A stretch of 64,000 bases of DNA, from positions 15,076,001-15,140,000 of the forward strand of contig NC_072805.1 of assembly GCF_028583425.1 (NCBI RefSeq). Reading direction: 5' to 3'. Origin of the DNA: Eublepharis macularius. Lineage: Eukaryota; Chordata; Lepidosauria; Squamata; Eublepharidae. Shown piece by piece: positions 20,366-30,605 of the stretch (positions within the stretch are counted from its first letter, which is position 1; every line of letters starts with the position of its first letter). A program made the position numbers and the translations under genes. The notes below the pieces were generated by a model. That model was not told where the DNA came from and did no database searches. It saw only the letters and a program-made list of their open reading frames with translations.

Positions 20366-22918
20366 GAATGTGTTGTGTGCTGTCAAGTTGCCTCTGACCT
20401 ATGGCAACCCTATAAATGAAAGACCTCCAAAACGTCCTATCATTATTTGAAAAATGGCAAAGAAAAATTTCGAATTTTGTGTGGGCAGGCAAGAAACCAC
20501 GTGTTAAAATGAAAGTGTTACAGGATGCGAAAGAAAGAGGTGGCTTGCAACTGCCCAACTTAAGACTGTATTATGAAGCAATCTGTTTGACATGGATAAA
20601 GGATTAGATAACGTTGAAAAATCGCAAGCTTCTGGCATTGGAAGGTTATAAGAAAATATTTGGATGGCATGCATACCTATGGTATGATAAAATAAAAGCG
20701 GACTCTCTGTTTCTGCATCACTATATTAGAAGAAGCCTCTTCACAATCTGGAAGAAATATAAGATGTATTTGGAGGACCGAATCCCCTCCTGGGTGGTCC
20801 CGTATGAAGTAATAGACCCGAGAACTGTCGAGAACGAACAGCAACGTTTAACTTACAAGGAGACAACACAAATACAATATTCAACATTAAGAATAAAGTC
20901 ACAAGAATTGTCTCCTTGCTATAGTTGGTTTCAATACAGACAGATAAGGGATCTTTATAAATCGGACTGTTCAAGGGGAGGAATAAGAATGGAAAATACA
21001 GAATTGGAAGAAGTAATGTTGCAAGAAGGCAAGAAACAAATTTCAAAGATTTACAAGATACTTCTAAAATGGTACACTGAGGATGAAATAGTGAAAGTAC
21101 AGATGGTGAAGTGGGCAATAAATTTTCATAAAGAAATAGCAATGGAGGCATGGGAGCACTTGTGGAAGAATACAATAAAGATTACAACATGCACGAATAT
21201 TAGAGAAAATGTATATAAGATGATATACAGATGGTATCTAACACCGAAAAAAATTGCGCTGGGGAATGCTAATATGTCAGATAAGTGCTGGAAATGTAAA
21301 AAGCATGAAGGATCATTATATCATATGTGGTGGACTTGCGAAGTAGCGAAGCAGTACTGGGGAGATATAATAGAAGTGATTAATGAGGTGTTACAAACCC
21401 AAATAAATAAGAACCCAGAACTGCTGCTACTAAATTTAGGAATGGAGAATGTTCCAGTGCAAAATAGAACATTGTTATTTTATATGACAGCAAGATTATT
21501 GTATGCGCAGAAATGGAAAGTGCAAGAAGTACCTACTGTTGAGGACTGGATTTACAAATTGCTGTACATGGCAGAGATGGACAAAAAGACAAGAAAACTT
21601 AAAGATCTGGATCCAGGACAATATTTGGCAGACTGGGCGAAATTGAAACAATTTTTGGAAAAAAAATGGGATGTGAAAGGAGAACTGTGGCAGTTTGAGA
21701 ATTTTTAAAATAAGACATTTTAAACAGAAGAGAGAAGTGACTTTACCATTAAGAATTGTGTATCTATTTTAATCTAAGATTAGATTATAGTACAGTATAA
21801 GAGGGGTGAACTTAGAACTGATTTTTTGAAGAATAAGCTAGGGAGATTAGGATAAGTAATACAGCATATATATAGTTTATATAAGGTAATATAGAATTGA
21901 TTAGAAGAGATGGCGATTAAGTTAGGTTTTTAGTTAATTATATGGCTTGAAGAAGAATATGTTGTTAGTAAATGAAAATATTATTAGTATTAGTAATATA
22001 GTATGTATAGAGTAAATATAAGGCTTAGGGTAAGTAATTTTATATAGGGATGGTTAAGAAATGTTTAAGATAAAATTGGTTAAGTAATATAGGGGGTAGA
22101 GGGTTGGAAAGCTGCTGGAAGTCAAGAAGGAGGGGGGAAGGGGGGATTAGATTAGGTTAAATAGGATAGGATTAAAATGTAGTATATGTTTGATGATACT
22201 CACCAATAAAAATTGTTTAAAAAACAAAACAAAAACGTCCTATCATTAACAGACTTGCTCAGATCCTGCAACCTGGAGGGCGTGGCTTCTTTCTTTGATT
22301 GAGTCCAGCCATCTCAATTTTAGGTCTTCCTCTTTTCCTACTGCCTTCCACTTTTCCTAGCATTCCTGACTTTTCCAGGGAATCTTGTCTTCTCCTGATG
22401 TCACCAAAGTACGATAGCCTTTATCTTGTCATTTTAGCTTCTAGAGAGAATTCAGGTTTGATTTGATCTAGAACCCATTTATTTGTCTTTTTGGCCGTCC
22501 ATAGTATCCGCAAAACTCTCCTCCAGCACCACATTTCAAATGAATCAATTTTCTTCCTGTCAGTTTTCCTCACCGTCCAACTTTCACATCCATACATGAC
22601 AATGGAGAATACCATAGTTTGGATTATCTTGATCTTGGTTCCCAGAGAGACATCTTTATCTTTAAGGATCTTCTCTAGCTCCCTCACAGCGGCTCTTCCA
22701 AGTCTCAATCTTCTGATTTCTTCATTGCAGTTTCCCTTTTAGTTGATGATTGAGCCAAGGAACAGAAAATCTTGAACAATTTCAATTTCCTCATTGTCAA
22801 CTTTAAAATTATGCAATTCCTCAGTAGTCATTATTTTTGTCTTCTTGATATTCAGCTGTAATCCTGCTTTGGTGCTTTCTCCTTTAACCTTCCTCAGTAG
22901 TCATTTCAAGTCTTCACT
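20366..22918 (-). pseudogene. BovB (RTE clade) LINE, 5'-truncated, split by an L1
   Basis: On the minus strand, 22421-22708 encodes GTKIKIIQTMVFSIVMYGCESW, FEMWCWRRVLRILWTAKKTN and related residues, the highly characteristic C-terminal part of BovB/RTE ORF2. 20366-20428 is the BovB 3' end (on the minus strand GGTTGCCATAGGTCAGAGGC then CTTGACAGCACAC). The element is interrupted at 20446-22231 by an L1. The reverse-transcriptase core is missing, so it is dead; the sequence upstream of 22708 continues as non-intact ORF2 to about 22918. Confidence 0.85.
20446..22231 (+). mobile_element. 5'-truncated L1 retrotransposon, ORF2 C-terminus, with 17-bp TSD
   Basis: The plus-strand frame starting at 20446 encodes the L1 ORF2 region C-terminal to reverse transcriptase (FEKWQRKISNFVWAGK; later KCWKCKKHEGSLYHMWWTC, the conserved C-x2-C...H...C motif). 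It ends at a stop at 21706-21708. An in-frame TAG at 20605-20607 separates the first 53 codons from the 364-codon frame at 20614-21708. The 3' UTR is AT-rich and ends in CCAATAAAAATTG plus an A-rich tail. A perfect duplication AAAACGTCCTATCATTA (20429-20445 and 22232-22248) marks target-primed insertion into the BovB. The long open frame suggests a fairly young copy. Confidence 0.9.
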
Positions 22919-23040
22919 ATACTGAGAGATGAACCTAGGACCTGCATGCAAAGCAGATGTTCTCCCATTGATCCATTGCCCTTTAAAGAAGCTGCCTTAT
23001 ACCCAGTCAGATAATTGGTCTTTTACCTTTTCCCACTCCT
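22919..23040 (-). mobile_element. tRNA SINE fragment (minus)
   Basis: Reversed B-box region GATGAACCTAGGACC, TGCAAAGCAGATGTTCTCCC and the reversed 3' end AGCTGCCTTATACCCAGTC correspond to the SINE type at 18964, in a rearranged order. Confidence 0.55.
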
Positions 23041-23216
23041 TGTATCTGATGAAGGGAGCTTTGAGCTCCTCCCTTAGTCTTTAAAGTGTTATTAGACCCA
23101 GATCTCGGTCTACTAAAGTCAGTCTTACCAATATATTGTCGAAGGCTTTCACGGCCGGAGAACGATGGTTGTTGTGGGTTTTCCGGGCTGTATTGCCGTG
23201 GTCTTGGCATTGTAGT

Positions 23217-23255
23217 TCCTGACATTTCGCCAGCAGCTGTGACTGGCATCTTCAG
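23217..23255 (-). ncRNA. Hammerhead-ribozyme-like core, left arm
   Basis: On the minus strand CTGAAGA, then GCCAGT-CACAGCT-GCTGGC (six-pair stem with one wobble), then GAAA. This is the conserved two-box hammerhead layout. Confidence 0.5.
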
Positions 23256-23301
23256 AGGTGTAGCACCGAAAGACAGGGATCTCTCAGTGTCAAACTCACC
23301 T

Positions 23302-23340
23302 CTGAAGATGGCAGTCACAGCTGCTGGCGAAACGTCAGGA
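23302..23340 (+). ncRNA. Hammerhead-ribozyme-like core, right arm
   Basis: CTGAAGA (23302-23308), a stem-forming GCAGTCACAGCTGCTGGC segment and GAAA (23329-23332) followed by CGTCAGGA. It is the inverted partner of 23217-23255. Confidence 0.5.
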
Positions 23341-23449
23341 ACTACAATGCCAAGACCACGGCAATACAGCCCAGAAAATCCAAAACAACCATCAGTCTTA
23401 CCAACTTTGACTGGAAGCAGCTTCGAGGTCTTTCACATCCTTTTAACTG

Positions 23450-23520
23450 GAAATGCTGGGGATTGAACCTGGAACTTTTTGCATACTAAGCTGAGGCTTT
23501 TCCATTGAGCCATGCCCCCC
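23450..23520 (-). mobile_element. tRNA SINE head fragment (minus)
   Basis: Reversed B box GGGGATTGAACCTGGAAC, followed by TTTGCATACTAAGC and CCATTGAGCCATG, the reversed head of the 18964-type SINE. Confidence 0.55.
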
Positions 23521-23789
23521 AACCTGCATGAATCTACTGAGGAGACTGATCAAAACCACCTTTCCCCCCACAGGGTCCCAAGCCAAGGAAGGAGTAACAT
23601 TAGTGGGTCTTTGGTCTCGCACAATTGCAGGGAAACATGAGCACAGGACAAAGCTGAGATTAGAAGGTGGTATTGGTTGTAAAAGATGCTTTCGTCAATT
23701 AGAGAATTATTGTATTTGTTGCTTCAACAAAGGAGCAGGCCAGTTGAAAGAGGATGATAGGGCTATCTGCTACGAGGTGCCCTGAATTT

Positions 23790-24880
23790 TTCTTCAGACT
23801 TGTTTGACTGTCAAATGTACCTTGTTTGATGATCCAATATGAGCCAATCACTGGGCCTGTTTGGTTCAGCACAAATTACTCAAATGCAGGCTTGCACCAG
23901 GTTTTTTCAAAGCTGCACATGCACCAAAACACCATCAGTCCAAACAGATTGACAGCCCATTAACATTGCCAAGGACTACTTTGACAAACACCAAATGGTA
24001 GGATTTTTTTTAAAAAAACTTGTCCTTTTATGACTGATGTATATGATTTGTGATGGCTTTAACTGCTGATGGCTGCTCCCACACTGTGGCGATTCTCCGT
24101 TTAGTTCCATGCAGAGGAATTTGGGAGCCAGTGTGATGTAGCAGAGTGTTCGATTAGGATCTGGGATTCCCAGGTTTAGATCCCTGCTCTTCCATGGATG
24201 CTTGCCAGGTTACCTTGGGCCAGTCACACACACAGCCTAACCTACCTCACAGGGTTCTTGTGAGGATAAAATGGAGGTGAGGAGAATGATATAAGCTGCT
24301 TTGGGTTCTTATTAAGGGGAGAGGTGGAGTATAAATGAAGTAAAATGATAAATAAACAAACTTTGCATCAGAGGACTGTTTTTTTAAACCGGCAACTTCC
24401 ATCCCACTAATGCACAATAAAGGTCTAATGATCATTGCAGAGAAAAGTGCCAGAGACATTTTAAAAAGAAAGGTGGGGATTCAGAGAAGGTGGCAGATCA
24501 TGGCAAAAGATTGTTAGAATGGTTAATGCACATTAGCATAATACCAGTGACTAATTTCTTTTAAAAGCCTGGGGAAAACTCTCTGATGGTGCAGGGCAAG
24601 CAGTCACCTTAAACTGCCGCCTTCTGGATGGAGCTCCGGTGCAGCAAGGAGGGGAGAGAAATAGAACTCAATGAGGTAGCATGAGAAGGTGTATGAGCAA
24701 AAAGCTGATTGCATTGCACAGCTCGGTTCGGAATACAGGAGAGCAACCTGCCAATCAGACACAAATGGGTCAGTGAGCGAACTGTAGACTGAAAAATTGA
24801 CTGTTTGTGACTGGTGAACAGGGGCAGAGCCAAACTGGCAGGTGTTTGAACATCCCTACTCTCAAGAACTACTGATAGCT
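23790..24880 (+). repeat. Unnamed dispersed repeat, copy 2, with nested SINE
   Basis: It matches 10640-11260 in ordered blocks (AAGGACTAC, GACAAACA, TATATGATTTGTGATGG, GCAACCTGCC, GGTGTTTGAACA). A SINE occupies 24128-24360, so part of the length is a later insertion. Confidence 0.5.
24128..24360 (+). mobile_element. tRNA-derived SINE
   Basis: The head GTGATGTAGCAGAGTG with B-box-like GGTTTAGATCCC is followed by TTACCTTGGGCCAGTCAC, CTACCTCACAGGGTTC, GAGGATAAAATGGAGG and a tail GAGTATAAATGAAG. Confidence 0.7.
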
Positions 24881-26364
24881 AAAAAGAGGCCATCCATCCC
24901 TCCATGTCAGATGCTGTAGACAATTAACTAGGGGAAGCTTTAATCCTGTATTTCAGTAGGCATCTGGCTGATTACTGCTAGAAAGAGAAATCTGCTTTTA
25001 CTACTTCTGGAAAGAGAAATCCATCAGTCTGAACCAGCAGGCTGTTCCTTATGTTCCAAAACCAAATCCAGGTTGCACTGAAACACACTGAGTACATGAA
25101 AGCATAATGCGCCATGGGGTACAATCTACCGGGATCATTTCTGCTGCTTCCCCCACTCTGTCCATATTTATGGTATTCTCATTTATGGTGCTTGAGCTTC
25201 ATAACTCCTTTAAGGATCTTGCCCTTCACCCACTCTTCAATTGAATTTTTCTATGCAGAGTAGCACAGAACGTAGATTAAAGACAGCGGCAAGAAATTCC
25301 TGATTAGCAACTAATATTTTGTCCTCAAAGCAATCCAACTCAACCACAAATGCAAAATATGCAGCGTAGTGGGTCTGTTTGCAATTAAACATCTTCAGTT
25401 AGAAATCTTTAGGATATGCTGATTGGAAAAGGGTAAAGCATCACAGTCAACTGTTTGCCGTCGCTATTTATTTTCTTATTTATAATCTTGCTTGCATAGC
25501 AAAAGAATTTTAAAGAACAAAACCCAGGCCAGAATCACATCCTATCCTAACATTTTTAATAGTGAGATTCTCTTTTTAAGATCACAAGTTTCATGTCATG
25601 AATTTGGATGTATTTTATAAAGGGCACAATACTTGCACTCAGAAGACAGGTTTCCTTTTAAAACGGTTTCTTTTTTTCTTGGATGCGGCGTGATATTTAA
25701 TATTTTCCTTTGTACAGTTTTTTTTAAAATGGTTAAGCTTTAAATGCAACTTTGGGAAAAAAACACAGCGTTGGTGGAAGATTTTATTTTTCAGGGTCAC
25801 AAGTACCACAGTGAGATTTCTTTCTTAAAACAATGACACTTTAGTATCTCTGTAGTTCTATGAATACTTTTGAAGTGTCGTATTAAAACCAATCTTTTGG
25901 CCTTCAGGCAAAGAGAAGCAATTAGTCTTAGAGTTGTGAATAAATAAAACTCCATTTATATACCCGTCCTTGACATGTACCTTGCAAATCTTAGAAACTT
26001 CATCTAGTGGGAAAAGAAACGTTAGATTGAAAACACCAATACTTAATCGCATTGCAATGTTACTTCCTGATACTATTTAGTTTGGATTACATCTTTGAAA
26101 GATTAATTCATATGTATGTATTCATTCACAGCCACAAAAGACGCACCAACACAACGGAGAAGAAAAAAGAGTGTAAAACGGGATTTGCTGAGGTATACCT
26201 TCATGAACATCTGGATTTTTGAGATGGGCGCTGGAATAGATCCTCCAAACCTAGTACAGATCAGCATAATAGTTTTTTCTAACACCAGGTATAGGTAACA
26301 TGGTTTGGATCTTTTTGAAAAAGTCCTATAATTCCATTGTTTTATATTTTGCCATCCTGTTATA
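24881..26364. other. Repeat-poor AT-rich intergenic DNA
   Basis: No coding exon. The part from about 25480 to 26100 is AT-rich and free of recognised repeats, and might include conserved non-coding sequence. No function can be read from it. Confidence 0.3.
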
Positions 26365-26777
26365 ATACTAATAATATTTGATTTATATACTGTCCTTTAG
26401 GACAATTTAATGCCCACTCAAAGTGGTTTACAAAGTATGTTATTATTATCCTCATAACAATCACCCTGTGAAGTGGGTGGGGCTGAGAGCGCTCTGAAAG
26501 AGCTGTGACTGACCCAAGGTCTCCCAGCTGGCTTCAAGCAGAGGAATAATATAATATTTGATTTATATACCGCCCTTCAGGACAACTTAATGCCCACTCA
26601 GAGCCGTTTACAAAGTATTTCATTATTATCCCTCACCCTGTGAAGTGGGTAGGGCTAAGAGAGCTCCAGAGAACTGTGACTAGCCCAAGGTCACCCAGCT
26701 GGCTTCAAGGGGAGGAGTGGGGAATCAAACGTGGCTCTCCAGATGAGAGTCCCGCGTTCTTAACCCCTACACAGAAC
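26365..26777 (-). mobile_element. Two Sauria-type SINE copies in tandem
   Basis: Two successive minus-strand units each show the reversed tail (TATTTGATTTATATAC-GCCCTT-AGGAC), the CACTTCACAGGG-type block and the GGTC-CCAGCTGGCTTC block. The second, 26548-26777, also retains the reversed head (CAAACGTGGCTCTCCAGATG, TTCTTAACCCCTACAC). The first lacks its head, so the second likely inserted into it. Confidence 0.75.
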
Positions 26778-26789
26778 AGTTCAACCAGG

Positions 26790-27076
26790 TATGGATCCTT
26801 CCTCTAAGCAAAGAGCCTTCCTTGGACAGAACAGATCCAGACATATTTTATCCATAAGAGGAGGACTCCTTAGCCCCAAGTAGAAGACCCTCCTCCATTA
26901 GAGGAAGGCTTCTTATGCCAGCAATGGAGTTCAAACTGAACAGCCTCTTCCACTGGACGGAGGCTCCACAGGCCTCAGCCTCTCCCATCACAGGAGAGCT
27001 ACCAACCTGAAGAGCCATTGGTGGAAGGCTCCTTAGGCCAGAGAAAGGGTTCAGACTTAGCTGAGGGGAAAGATAG
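26790..27076. repeat. Degenerate modular repeat of paired CCTCTTCC/GGAGGAAG blocks
   Basis: Several 45-70-bp modules recur: CCTCC-ATTAGAGGAAGGCTTCTTATGCC, CCTCTTCCACTGGACGGAGG-CTCCACAGGCC and CCATTGGTGGAAGG-CTCCTTAGGCC. Each has a small internal inverted repeat. A related fragment is at 48790-48835. It looks like a decayed minisatellite or fold-back cluster. Confidence 0.45.
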
Positions 27077-27084
27077 GATACAAG

Positions 27085-27508
27085 CAGGGGTCATTTCGTA
27101 GAAAAAGAGCTGGAGGAACTCATTAGCATAACTCATTAGCATATGCCACACACCCCTTGCCATCACTGGAAGTGTGTCATTGGCATAACTGATTTGCATA
27201 TGCCACACCCCGACATCACCTATCCTGGCTGTTTTGGACCCAATCCTGGCCATTCAGGACAGAAATTGGGCCCAAAATGGGGGGAAAGGGGCTGAAAATA
27301 GCTGAAAAGGGGCCCAAAATGGTCAGGATCAAGTCACTACTGAACAGGAGAGTGATCCACCACCCGTCAGAGGACCGATCTGGGCCGTTTTGGCCCCAAT
27401 CCAGGACCAAAATAGCCGAGTCAGGTGGGCGGGGCCACCTGACATGTGACCTCTTTGGGGAACTGCCGGAACTGTGTTCCTGTGTGTTCCCCCTCGAAAT
27501 GAGCCGTG
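27085..27508 (+). mobile_element. Non-autonomous hAT-type element, CAGGGGTCATTTCG family (copy 1)
   Basis: It begins CAGGGGTCATTTCGTAG and ends CTCGAAATGAGCCGTG (inverted), flanked by perfect 8-bp repeats GATACAAG (27077-27084, 27509-27516). Inside are repeats of CATTAGCATATGCCACAC and GGCCCAAAATGG. No transposase is present. Confidence 0.85.
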
Positions 27509-27610
27509 GATACAAGCCAACAGTCTTTTTCACCAGAAGGCATCACACTTATCGGAGCAGTGTGGTTTGATACAATCCATCACATTCGGTCCACAATTTC
27601 AAGTGTAGCT

Positions 27611-27720
27611 CAGAAAAGAGCAAGAGTCCAGTAGCACCTATAAGACTGACGAAATTTGTGGTGGAGGATGAGCTTTTGTGAGTCACAGCTCGCTTCTTCA
27701 GATACAGCTAGAATGTGAGT
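27611..27720 (-). mobile_element. Penelope-like 3'-end fragment (minus)
   Basis: On the minus strand CTGAAGAAGCGAGCTGTGAC is followed by CAAAAGCTCATCC, a TTAT-AGGTGCTACTGGAC block and TCTTGCTCTTTT. The same module ends the Penelope remnant at 17950-18557. The GAAA box is mutated here. Sequence to about 27930 may belong to the same element. Confidence 0.6.
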
Positions 27721-30043
27721 CCATCTGTCCTTATATCTTGGAAAGTGGAGTGATTTCAGATGCTGAATGACAATAGCCGGTGAATGACAATAGCAGGCAT
27801 GATTGGATAGGGTAGGGTATGCAGAGGAGTGGTGGGTGTGGAGAAATCAGCATTGGTAATAGGACAGGAAGCCTAAGTCTCAGTTCAATCCAGGTGGCTG
27901 CATTGTCTTGAGCTTCCTAGCTCAAGCTAATAAAACGTATCATCCATTAGAGTGATCATCCATTTCAATGGCATTATATGAGTAAGGGAAAGCTACCCAC
28001 ACTAGACCCATATCAACGGCAAACCCAGTTGTTTTTAATCAACCCGCCCTCACTAGCTCTGGACTCCAACATTAAGATATTGGGGAGAATCGTTCTTTCC
28101 ATTTGACAGTCTAGGGATATGAAAGACACAGGTTGCAGCCAGCCTCCAATCTGTGTAACAATGCAGAAGAGATTGATGCTCCCCCCCCCAAAACATGCAC
28201 ATTAAAGGAAAAAACTGCTAAAACAGGAAGCTGTTTACAAACAGGTCCCCAATTTAGACGTTAAGGGTTTCCTGTCCAGTCCTTTTTTCCAGAACTGCTC
28301 TTTGGGGAGCCAGATTTCTCCGGCATTTGCTTCCCAGTTTCTTGGCTAGCCAGGGCACCTCCACTTTCCACCAGGAAGGTGGCCCGGGCAAACCAAACCG
28401 GCAGTCCTGAGCTGGATGCAAATCTCTCCACTGACCTAGTTCTCTTTCTCTCTTCTTCTTCTTCTTCTTTTCCCCCATTTCAGAAGCTGAACTAAAAAAA
28501 AAAAATCCATAAATTAAGGAAATTAACTGATGGAGCCTCCGGCATCTTTGTAAGCTATTTAAATCTTTAAATTTACAACATCTTCTGCATATATCAAGTA
28601 ATTGAACTAACTGCAGGGATGTAACTTTAATGAGAAAATTTCCCTCTTCTCCTGTAGTTTGTACTTAGGAAGTAAATAAATAAATAAATAAACCTTCCCC
28701 TTAGGAAAAAAAAGTTTCTGTTTATCCCTGTTATGGAAGATAACTTTTTTAAAAAAACCCTGTATTTTAAGAGGATTTGTCTCCTTCCCTGTGCTCCTCA
28801 GCAGTGGAATCACAGAGTAGGGCAGCCAGTCCTTCCCTCCCCCCATATGCTGGCAAAAACCAAGGGGACGAAATCTTCATTTCTTAATCTTTCTTCCTTA
28901 AACTGGCTTCTCTTTTGCGAGGACTCCAACAGAGGCAGGTGCTTCTAATTGTCCTTTGGCTCCTGAACGAGGCCTGACCTTTTGCAGCCAAAAAAATAAA
29001 AAAAATTACATAACTTTTCTGCAGTTGCTCCTCTTTGCAGCTAGCAGGCGCTGCAGATGTGCACTTTGTTGCATTCTCACACATGCAGGCTTCTGTTACA
29101 CATACATACAGGGAGTTACAAGGACTGGGAAAAACTGAGGGGGGTGTTGATGCAATGATCCTGGAGCTGAAGAGAAGGAGCTGTTTTCTCATTATCAGTA
29201 CGCCACCCAAGACCTGATGTGGAACTTTTAGACAGAGAGGATGAATGGAAACACAAAGCAAAAAAAAATAAATCAGGACAGCGTAAGGTAGCCCTCAAGG
29301 TCAAACCTGTAAAGGGAAAGTGGTGGTTGTGACATGTTCCATAAGCTAGCTGGATGAACACTTATCAAGATATATAAATTCTGGTTTTTTTTTAAAGGAA
29401 ATGTGTTTAGCTACAGATTCCCCCCCCCCCACCACACACCAGACACATACGTATCGTGCCCCAAGATTTGAATTGCAATAGTTAGGTGAACGGTTAAGGA
29501 GTGTCCCAATTATCTGAGTCAAATTCCTGAACTGCTAGATAGTATAATGTTGCCAATAACAAGCGCATGAATAATGCTCCATGTTTATTCCAGATCCACA
29601 TTTGCACATTTATTGAATTTAAATGTGCTTATTGTACATTTATAATTGTCAAAGTTTATTCTGGATAAACTGTATGAGTAATAAAGAAGACAGAGCCAGT
29701 AATTTTAAGGGGAGAAATCCAGATCACAGATTAGCCTGGCCAAATTTAACATCTGGATTTCAAACTATGCTGCTTGGGAAAGAGAAGGCACAGCCTGCTG
29801 GGCAATACTTTGTAAGGGGTGGGGGCATTGCCCAGGGTTTTAACTGAAAACTCTTCCTTGAGGTGATAGGCCTCTCTTAACACTATTACAATGTAGTAGT
29901 GGTGTGTGGCGGGTAGGGATTTGTACCAACTTGGCAAGGAAGAGGAGGAGAAAGGCATACAAGTGAGAGCTCTAGATGGCAAAACATCCCCGATCCAACA
30001 CTCATCTTGTGATTGCTCTGGAACAATCCCAGGAATTTGATAG
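27721..30043. other. Intergenic DNA, nothing assigned
   Basis: No supported exon. Small features are a CTT repeat near 28455, an AAAT repeat near 28674-28692 and homopolymers. Frames overlapping 28884-29261 show no known domain. Confidence 0.4.
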
Positions 30044-30452
30044 CAGTAGAAAAGAGCAAGAGTCCAGTAGCACCTAGGGTTGCCAGCCTCCAGGTAGTGG
30101 CTGGAGATCTCCCGGAATTACAACAGGTCTCCAGGCAGCAGAGATCAGTTCACCTGGAGAAAATGGCTACTTTGGGGGGGTGGACTCGATGGAATTATGC
30201 CATGCCAGGGTCCTTTCCCTCCCCAAACCCCACTTTCTCCAGGTTTCACGCCCCCCCCCATCTCCAGGAATTTCCCAACTTGAGCTGGCAACCCTAAGAC
30301 TAACAACGTTTGCGGTAGGGTACTGAGCTTTTGTGAGGCTCACAAAAGCTCCTACCCTACCACAAATGTTGTTAGTCTTCTAGGTGCTGCTGGACTCTTG
30401 CTCTTTTCTACGGCTACAGACAAACCCGGCTACCCATCTTGCTCTACCTCCA
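30044..30452. mobile_element. Palindromic Penelope-like terminal element with 13-bp TSD, carrying a nested MITE
   Basis: The arms AAGAGCAAGAGTCCAGTAGC and GCTGCTGGACTCTTGCTCTT are inverted, as are the inner arms at 30299-30335 and 30343-30378 around GAGCTTTTGTGAG. A 13-bp repeat AGGAATTTGATAG lies outside (30031-30043, 30453-30465). A GGGTTGCCAGC MITE interrupts the left arm at 30077-30294. Confidence 0.75.
30077..30294 (+). repeat. GGGTTGCCAGC-family MITE (nested copy)
   Basis: Left end GGGTTGCCAGCC, right end GAGCTGGCAACCC, TA on each side (30075-30076, 30295-30296). It disrupts the palindrome of the surrounding element, so it is the younger insertion. Confidence 0.85.
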
Positions 30453-30515
30453 AGGAATTTGATAGGTGAGGAGGAAACGCACTGCACGATGGACGCAGTT
30501 TCTCCTGAGAGCAAT

Positions 30516-30517
<2 letters not shown>

Positions 30518-30604
<87 letters not shown>

Positions 30605-30605
30605 A
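30518..30605 (+). repeat. (GAAA)n microsatellite
   Basis: About 22 GAAA units, directly at the upstream edge of the CpG island. The KERKKERK peptide of overlapping frames is an artefact of this tract. Confidence 0.95.

Larger units (their letters stand above)
23131..23391. mobile_element. Fold-back Penelope-like element with 12-bp TSD (copy 1)
   Basis: The element starts ATATATTGTCGAAGGC and ends AAATCCAAAACAACC. It is flanked by a perfect 12-bp repeat TCAGTCTTACCA (23119-23130, 23392-23403). The two halves are long inverted copies of each other (for example TGTAGTTCCTGACATTTCGC against GCGAAACGTCAGGAACTACA). Both arms contain the boxes CTGAAGA and GAAA around a GCCAGC/GCTGGC stem. Repeated inverted termini and hammerhead motifs are features known for Penelope-like elements; the family assignment is inference. 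Confidence 0.7.

Noticed and set aside
20614..21708. 364-codon plus-strand frame as a gene
   Set aside because: It is the L1 ORF2 C-terminus within an insertion bounded by a 17-bp TSD.
26365..26777. Possible CRISPR-like array or tandem regulatory repeat
   Set aside because: Only two units, both recognisable SINE copies; nothing CRISPR-like occurs in the window.
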